Assembly (NCBI RefSeq): GCF_030247195.1
Contig: NC_080672.1
Span: forward strand, 159,581,167-159,645,166
Source of the DNA: Topomyia yanbarensis
Lineage: Eukaryota; Arthropoda; Insecta; Diptera; Culicidae
Length of the DNA stretch: 64,000 nt
Reading direction: 5' to 3'
Below are positions 42,201-51,200 of this stretch, piece by piece; position 1 is the first letter of the stretch, and each line of letters starts with the position of its first letter. Below the pieces are notes generated by a model. The model made no database searches. It saw only the letters and a program-made list of their open reading frames with translations, and was not told where the DNA came from. The position numbers and the translations under genes were made by a program.

Positions 42201-45200
42201 TCAACCTACGGGTTTGCTGACGATTACCAAGTACTAATTACTGGGTTTTGCATCGGAACAATCTTTTACTTAATGAAAGGCATTAAGAGCTCTCGAACAG
42301 TGGTGTCGACAAGTTAAATTATCAGTTGACCCAAGCAAAACTTAAATGGTTCTTTTAACGAAGAAGCGAATAACAACCGGGGTTCGTCCCTTGCAGTTCT
42401 TTGATTCTGAGCTACTGTGTGCAGATCAAGTCAAATACATTGGAGTTATATTGGATTCCAAACTGAATTGGTCAGCTCACATTGAGTTGAGAGTCAAGAA
42501 AGCGTGCATGGCCTTCGGACAGTGCAGACGAACTTTTGGAAAGACCTGGGGTCTCAAACCTAAATACATCTATTGGATTTACACGACAATTGTACATCCA
42601 ATACTGTCATACGCGTGCCTTATGTGGTGGCAGAGGGGGAGAGCTAATGACAGTCCAGTCAAAGCTAAACCATCTGCAAAGAATGGCGCTCATGGCGTTG
42701 ACTGGTGCTTTCACCACGACACCGGCTGCTGCTCTTGAGGCACCTCTAAATATCAAACCATTACACATACACCTCAAACAAGAAGCACGATCATGTGCAT
42801 ACATACTACAGGTCACTGGGCTTTGGAACAGTTACCATGTTGATATTGCTACCAGTCATACACAATTGGTCACAAATGGTTACATGGGGTGAAGATATTC
42901 TTGCTCCTAGCGATATTATACTCACATGTAGTTTTCCTTACAGGACATTCCATCTGAAGATTTCTTCTCGAGAGGAGTGGTTGTCTGGCTATATGGAAAG
43001 ACAACAACAAACGCAAGTGGTCTGTTACACTGACGGTTCTCTGATGGAGGGACGCGCTGGTGCTGGTGCCTACTGTCGTGAAATGAGATTGGAACAATCT
43101 CACTCAATAGGTAGATACTGTACTGTATTTCAAGCAAAAATCTTTGCGATTATGTGCAGGGTACAATCGGCCCTTCAACTGACTTTGTCCGGCAGAGTAA
43201 TAAACTTCTGCTCTGATAGTCAGGCTGCAATCAAGACCCTTAGCTCAGACAAATCACGATCCAAGCTGTTGATTGCGTGCTGAACCCAAATCGAAGAACT
43301 AAGCATTGTCAACACTATCTACCTTGTCTGAGTGCCAAGACATTGCGGTATTACTGGAAATGAATGAGCTGACGACGCCCGCGCTGCCAATTTCGACAAG
43401 TTGGATAAGGGAAAAAATACATTACGAGGCTTCGTCCGAGCACCGCAATTATTGGAGAAATCTACAAACGTGTCACCAAACAAAGGCGTTTCTAGAACAA
43501 CCGTGCCCAGTGATTTCGAAAAATCTCCTACATTTTTCGAAGCTCCACTGCGGCATGCTGACCAGGGTTTTAACCGGCCACTGCAAACTCAATTATCACA
43601 TGGCAACTATTCAGCGAAGTGAGTCTTTTTCATGTGATCTTTGTGAATGCGACTACGGAACCTCATCTGATATGCAACTAACGCAATTGCAATTTAGAGT
43701 TTTCGGCCGTCCTTGTATAGACGAAACCATGTTTGGACGACTGAATCTCAGAGACATACCAAAGTTTCTTATCCAATGTCGTAAAGAGCTTTAGGTTTAT
43801 TCGCAGGCAAGTTGTACTACTTGTGAGTTTACCTTACCTGTTGTTTATGTTTGTTTTTGCGCTGTTAATTTTCCCACCCTTCCAATTCTACTTCCCCACA
43901 CCTCCTTGTCCTTTCCTTCCGCTCAGGAAATGATGAAAACATACGGCAAGGCACAAATCCCCAACTACATAGGGTAACGTGCCATTTAAGCCAATATATT
44001 CTGATTCCTGATTCAGTGTATGGTTCAGATAGCAGAAGCGAGCGAGTTCTCCCATATCACTAGACTTCCTGGCCATGTCGCCGTGTTGTTTACAGGATAC
44101 GAGCGTCATTTTTTTCTGATTGGCTCAACTGCTAGAACTAAGAGATACTTGACTTATGCACCTAACCGATTCATGATCGCGCGAGCACGGGCGCTTAGGG
44201 GTTCACTCTTGAGACCGCGTTTGTAAATTTAAAAGTGCCAAAACGTTCACTTAATCACCGGGGTGTTATCCTGTTTGCGAGATCGCGAGCATAGGAGCGC
44301 CTGAATAATAACTCCATTTGTCCATTCGCATATTAGCGTGTATTCTTGAATGATCACGCCTACCGTGAATCTGATACTTAATTTTAGATCCCAGTCATGT
44401 CGCAATGGAACCTGTTGTCTAGAGGATAAGAGTGTCATTTTTTCTTGGCCCAACTCAGGAATTACATTTCTTACGAATGATTTTCCATGATAAATGTGAC
44501 TAACAACATATTTATTTGCAAAAATTTTAACTTATATTACAAGAATGTTCAAGCCTCAAAAGCTGTTTATATGTCCAGGAACTTAAAATACTTATTCTGA
44601 TAGTTTGAACCATTTCTTTTCATGATACTGGTTTGTATAGCACTCATTAATCCATACCTACGCATGGAGATCGAAACAAATCGCAAGCTATGAGGATAAC
44701 TGTAAAGAGACTGCAATGTATCCGACTGAACGCACGGCTTTTGTTCTACCGATAATCCTTGAAACTTCACACTCCACTCTATTTACTTCTATGCAAATGA
44801 ATACTTTGAAATATCTACCTGTCTCATTCACGAATCGCATTCTCTCTCTCTGTCGCTCTCTGTTTTTGAAAATTTTATTCTGTTCCAAATATCAAATTTA
44901 TTTATTCTGTCATATTTAAAAATTTATTTATAAGACTCGTTATCAATTGAAATCATTGTTATCAATTGAAATAAACTTTTTGCGCAAGAATACGAAACAA
45001 AATATTTTTAGTCACCCGTTTCTATTAAACCTTATCACAGTGCGTTGACCATTTGAAGTAAAAGAAATATTTTTTTTTCAGAAATCTGTGACCAAAAAGA
45101 CATTTTTGAATTCTAGAACAAGTTGAGCAATCCAGCTTTCGGAAACCTAACCAAGCTTCATCAATAAAGTAGGAACACCAGATACTCCAGATACGCCTTC

Positions 45201-48200
45201 AAGAAAAGAAGTACGAAAACGGAGAAACGGTGAAAACAGAAAATAATGGAAACACTGGAAACTGCACTTTCTATTAATTAGCCATTCTTCAAATTTGTAA
45301 TTTTCATGAACATTTCAGAATTTTCTAAAACAAGTTCAAATTCATTTACCTTGTGAAATCATTAACATTTTAATCGTTAATTTCATTCAGTATTCTTTTC
45401 ATTCATGTTGATCATTTGACTTCATTTTATCTATTTTATTCGTTTCATTTTTGGATTTATTTTAATCAGTTTATTTATTTAATGTATTTTATTAATATCA
45501 TTAATTTAACTTATTTTATTTTACTGTTTGCATTTTTCAGTTAATACATTTTATTCAGTTCCTTCATTTTGAAAATCTTTCAGTTTTTTTTCCAATCATT
45601 CATTTTATTCATTTCATCTAATATGTTAATTTTACTCGATTTAATTTATTTTATAACTTTTTTTAAAAATTCTCTTATTTGTCATTTAATGAGCAGAACT
45701 GATTAAACTTATATAAATAATTTTTTTTATTATTTCAATTTGATGCTTTTTTTGCTTCATGAAGTTTTTCATTTCATTTGTTTTATTATTTCCTATAATT
45801 TATTCAGGTTATTCCAGGTTTTATTCGTGCAGGACTCGAAACGTTGTTCATGAGTTGGGTGCCTATTTTGCATACTTTGCATTCCGTAAGAATATATGTA
45901 AGAAATGTTTCAACTCACGCAAGGTGAATCAAGTCAGTTTTGTGTTATTATTTCGAATGGTAAAACAGGTATACACTGCCGTTGAACAGAAAGATGTCTG
46001 CAGACACTTTTTCAATTACCGAAAAGATACCTTATATTAAACCCAAAAGAAATTTACTTAGAATTCGTAATAAAAATACTAGCAGCACTAGCATAGCCGA
46101 TAAACATCAACCCGAATACACAACCGAAGTTTGGTTTCGTTATTCTCGTGCTTCCTTCCCATACTCGTGCACCGGTAAACGAAAATCTAAACCAAACCGC
46201 AGTGCTGTGTAAACGAAACTCGGTTTGGTTTTCGTGTTTCGTTGAAACACAACCAGCGGTAAGACCGCACACAATGTAAAGGAAACACAAACACGTGTGG
46301 AGATGTGGTTTGTCGTACCGGTGCTCAACCGGTATTTTCCCACCTCTGATTTTTAGTGTATGGTTCAGATGCAAGAAGAGAGTGAGTTCTCCCATTTCAC
46401 TAGAGTTCCCGGTCATGTCACCATGCAACGTGTTGTCTAATGAGTATTAGCGTCATTTTTAGTGGTACAACACAATACAATTAATAGGGTTCAACTTTTA
46501 TATTTTTTTTAAACAAATTATTTAATTTTCCTGCGCACACTGACGAAGTGGACCCATAAATCAATACACTATGACCCCCACCGCGAGCCGTGCTCACAAA
46601 CATTGCCATTAAGTAGTTGAACAATGCTTGCAATCACAGCCCACAGAAAAAGTCAAACCATGTTGATTGGTCAATCGGCCACGCCAGTATGCACAGGCTG
46701 TTGGCTGACCGTTAGTTTAGGCTGGGGCGGGGTATGAAAAAATACAAAACATAAAAAGGCCCATAACACCTCTCGGTATCCTCGATGCGCCACTATCGAG
46801 GCGTAATGCAATAACCATCTTAAATCAGTTGTCTGTCAGAGGTTTTTTATAACTGATACACTAATATACTTCATGATGTTTGCAATACCGTCAAATCCGT
46901 CAACCAAGGGGAGGCAGTCATACCATTTTCAAATTTTAAAACTAAACTGTTCGATACTATAAAACAATACGCTATGAAGGCGATGTAATTGTTTCGGTTC
47001 TACTTTGTATCTCTTATCAGAGGCGACGCGTCGGTACGTTCAACCTGTTCATTGAACAGGTTGCCAAGATCAGCCGACTCGAAACCCATTTTGAGTTAAC
47101 AGTAGCACGATAACTATTTTAAATGAAAGTAATAATATCCAAAACTTGAAGTTATTACAATTTCTAGAGCATTTTTTTTTCAAAACGATGTACCTACAAT
47201 GAGTGACTCTTTACTTTCTCTTCTGTTAATATGTAATTAGGTCGCTTTAACATTTATCCCTCAACTCTTTGCATAATATCCTAGCCAAAACCACTAGCTT
47301 TCGATCTGTACTGTGAAATACGTGATAAGTGATACAGTTACATCGTTAAAAATCGAAAAAGAAAGAAAACAAAGAGTCACTCATTGTAGATGTGTCATTT
47401 TGAATAGAAGCTCTAGATTTGATCTGAACCATAAACCAACTCAGCGTCTCCAGCGAGTAGAATTCACAGATTTTCTGCTTTCCCATGACCGGTTCAATCA
47501 GAAACTTGCACGTACTCTCACCGCATACTCTGGATGGAGCGATGGATGGAATAGCAGGGTGAGTGTCATGGGTGAATGCTTTTTATATTCTCTTTTGCAC
47601 CGGTTCAAATCAAATATTGAACTAGCGTGCATTGTTGCGATGTCCACATGGGCGTTGGAGCTGTGTGCAAAACGAGAGCGCTTTATAATTTTTAAACACA
47701 TTGCGTCATACGTTCATAGCTGTCGGTTGTACGCTTGTTTTCTTGGGTAGCTTAGCAAAATGTTTCTGCCCTTGGGACATACTAGTAAGCGCGTATGTAT
47801 TTAGTTGGTTTAACGATAATAATGAACCGTCTACTTTTGCTTCAAAGAAATTGTTTGTTTTTTTGCATTTACATACTGAAAATATGTCTACTGATGTTAT
47901 CTTGTTCTACGGTAAACTGAGCATTCTACAAGACTTTTGTTGAACAATTCATTGATGGGTTTTCACAACCAATTTGTTTTGCTCAGATCCGGCGAATTTT
48001 CCTGCCACAATTTCATTGGTCCTATTTGTTAGATGTTGGATGGAATCGACGACGAAATAAGCATATGATCAGAAAAGTAATGGAATCGAACTAGAGACGT
48101 TTCTGATCAGCAGCTTATTTCGTGACGTTTTGAGGGCCCTCGTGATATATTGAACAGGTTGTCGGTGGAACCACGCGTCGCCTCTGTCTCTTATATAAAA

Positions 48201-51200
48201 TAAAACGCAGCTGAACATGCACTAAGTTCATTGTTTTAGTTTTAAACTGAGCCCGGTTTCTTTCTAAAATTTCCAAAATTTGAGATTTACACGGCAATAA
48301 CATTGTAATTTATTTATAAATTTGATTTGTTTGGGCACTAATCGATCAAGAAGTACAGTAGGATTCCGTTTTTGGCAACAATTTTATTTTTTTCAGTTGC
48401 CAAAACCGGAATCGTGCCAAAAATGGAACCTTTTTTTAAATTTTAGATTTTTAATTCACGATTTCAAAAATGATTCAAGGATTTTTAATCATATGTTAAA
48501 TGGAATGAGATGAAAGGAAAAATAAGCAAATTCAATTTTATTCATGTTTTTATCAAATTCAGACGTCGTACGGTGGGGCACGTGCTACTTTCGACGCTCA
48601 AAACCTCTAGCGCCTTGGGTATATATCCTGGAGGATTAGTGTCTTTAGAAAAGTATCTTAGATGGAAATGATAATTATTTTGACAACTTTGGTTTTGATC
48701 TAGATAAGTAGGAACTGTTCTATCTTTTGACAGAGGTGTTCTATCAAAAAACTTTCTTCGGCAAAGTTGTTTGTTTGATATTTTTAACACATGTACTGAA
48801 GACATTTATACTTTATAACTTATGTAGATGGCACTACATGACGTTAAAAAATACTTGAGAAAATGAATTCAAACATTTTTTTATGAAAAATATATCGAGA
48901 AATAAATGTTTTATTCCTAAATCTTCGAAAATATACAATAATAATAAAAAAAGCTTCAAAGTGTGATAAATGTTATCATGACATTCGCTCCTGGGATTGT
49001 TATCTTTTCTTTCGTGAAGATTAATGAACAATTTTGTTAAAAAACATAGCTCTTTTAAAAAATACATAAATTTTGTTCTCTATAACTAACCAATCGTCGA
49101 TATTCCAGTCGGAATTAATAGATTGAAAATCAAATTGCAATGTTTGAAGATAGTTAGGTTTAAAGAAAACCTGTATAAATCACTTGCTACTATCCAAACA
49201 AAAGGGATTGAAGCATCAGTGCTACTGTGAAAATGTGCTTCAAAAAAATATCCAAAAATCTCTAGAACAATGCATTTGCGAGAAATTAACACTTCAAAAG
49301 ATAATATAAGCAACCCTATTTTTCAAGAGCCACCCTACCTTAAATCTTTAAAAAAAATCATAACAGATTAACCATTAGACTGCCCAGAAAAATAATGAAT
49401 TTTTGAAAACTCAATCGACCCACGCCTGATTCGATTCCTAATCCCACCAGGAGTTCTTGCACCAAATTTGAAGCAAATCGGTTAAGTCTAGCTACCGGAC
49501 CAACGTGCCTGAAGGTTGTATGAGATTTTTCGACAATTTACATGGAGAAAACCCACTAACTCGCATTTTTACCGCTAGGTGACACTGTATGCATCGTATT
49601 ATCACTGTAAGTAAAAATAAGAAAGATAATTTAATCTCCGTTGATTTAGTGTTGGCACCCTCTATGCGGTACAATGTGGAACTAAAATTTTCTAACCAAA
49701 ACATGACTCCTATTATTTACTACAATTCTTCTGAACATACTATTGAGCTAAATCTAATGGTTATTTCACAAAAATTAGTTCGTGCGAATCGAGTACTGAT
49801 GCACAACCACGCACTGCTAGGCCCTATGGAAAACTGACTCAGACATCACTTCGCTAAAAGTTTATTAACTTCTTTTAACAAAGCCGGATTCACTAGCAGT
49901 CGTCGACAAAGTTGTAGACAATTAAATTATCTTTCTTACTTTCACTCACAGTGATAATACGATGCGAATAGTGCCACCTAGCGGCGAAAATATGAGCTAG
50001 TGGCTTTTCTCCATGTAAATTGTCTAAAAATCTCATTCAAACTTCAGGCACGTTGGTCCGGTAGTTAGACTTGTCCGATTTGCTTCAAATTTGGAACAAG
50101 TACTCCTGGTGAGACTAGAAATCGACTCAGGGGTGGGCCGATATGGGGTCATTTTTTTCCTGTCACTATATTAACCATTATAGATAGCCTTGTTCATTTA
50201 GCAAACTTGCTTCAATTAATTTGTGTTATTATATTGTAGGGCATTTCGCAGGTAAAATTCACACATCTAAACAGTCGATACTTTGAACACCTCAATCACT
50301 AGGACCACCCTAATTCCATTCATTGGGAAAAAAAATCGCCCAAAAAAAAACTAACAAATGTTCCAAAGCTAAACCAAACTATTTGGGGGCCATCAGTTTT
50401 GTATTCTCAAATACGGCTTTGGGACGCACCATGGTCAGCTTTCGATATGCACTGAAAATTTAGTGCCAAGTTTTGTATTGTCGTCGTAATAATCCAAAGA
50501 AAAAGAGGCTCGCAATGTTATTAAGGTTCTATTGAAAATTTTCTCCAGAACTAGTCTTATTATGCAGTGTAGCGCATTCCTCTGTACTTGACTCTTAAAG
50601 TGCTCTGGGTCTTACTATAAAAATTGATTCTTTCAGACACTAGTTACACTGTTACCAATTATATTAAACATAAATAATACATTTCTATACTTATTGTGAT
50701 CATTAAACACAACACGTATAGTGTACAATATAGTTAACCCTTAAATGCATAACACTGTTTCAAAACAACATTGCGAAAAACATCTCAAAATTATCACAGT
50801 AATGAATTGAAACTATGAGACAATTTTAACAAAATTTAAAAAAAATGATTTGCCCTTTTGAGGGTTAATATGACTTCCATGTTTGGAAATAAAGTAAAAT
50901 GACATAAAAAAATATTTATTGCGCAGTTTTAAGAGACTTATTATGTACAACAAGAATGTTGCCAAAAACGGAACCCATTTGTTGCCAAAATCGGAGTGTG
51001 CCAAAATGGGAGCATGCCAAAAACGGAACGTGCCAAAAACGGAATCTTACTGTACAGTGTCCGGCACTCGAAGTGTTACCAACTTCAGACCGTTCGAGCA
51101 GATGTCGCACTGGCATCAACTGTTTATAAATTGACTGAATGACAATTCGAAGGATTGTTTACAAGCGTAAAGAATTTATATTTAGCTGGATAATCATAAC

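Larger units (their letters stand above)
48356..51052. mobile_element. 2.7-kb TA-flanked element with 'CAGTARGATTCCGTTTTTGG' ends
   Basis: The terminal inverted repeats of about 22 bp differ at one position, and TA stands directly outside each end (48354-48355, 51053-51054). Subterminal 'TGCCAAAAACGGAA' motifs are repeated: two or three near the left end and five between 50953 and 51046. These look like transposase-binding sites. No transposase frame remains. A second foldback element is nested at 49380-50170. Confidence 0.75.

Noticed and set aside
47313..47750. 145-codon ORF as a hAT transposase
   Set aside because: It is too short and lacks the BED finger and the RW/dimerisation motifs of hAT transposases.
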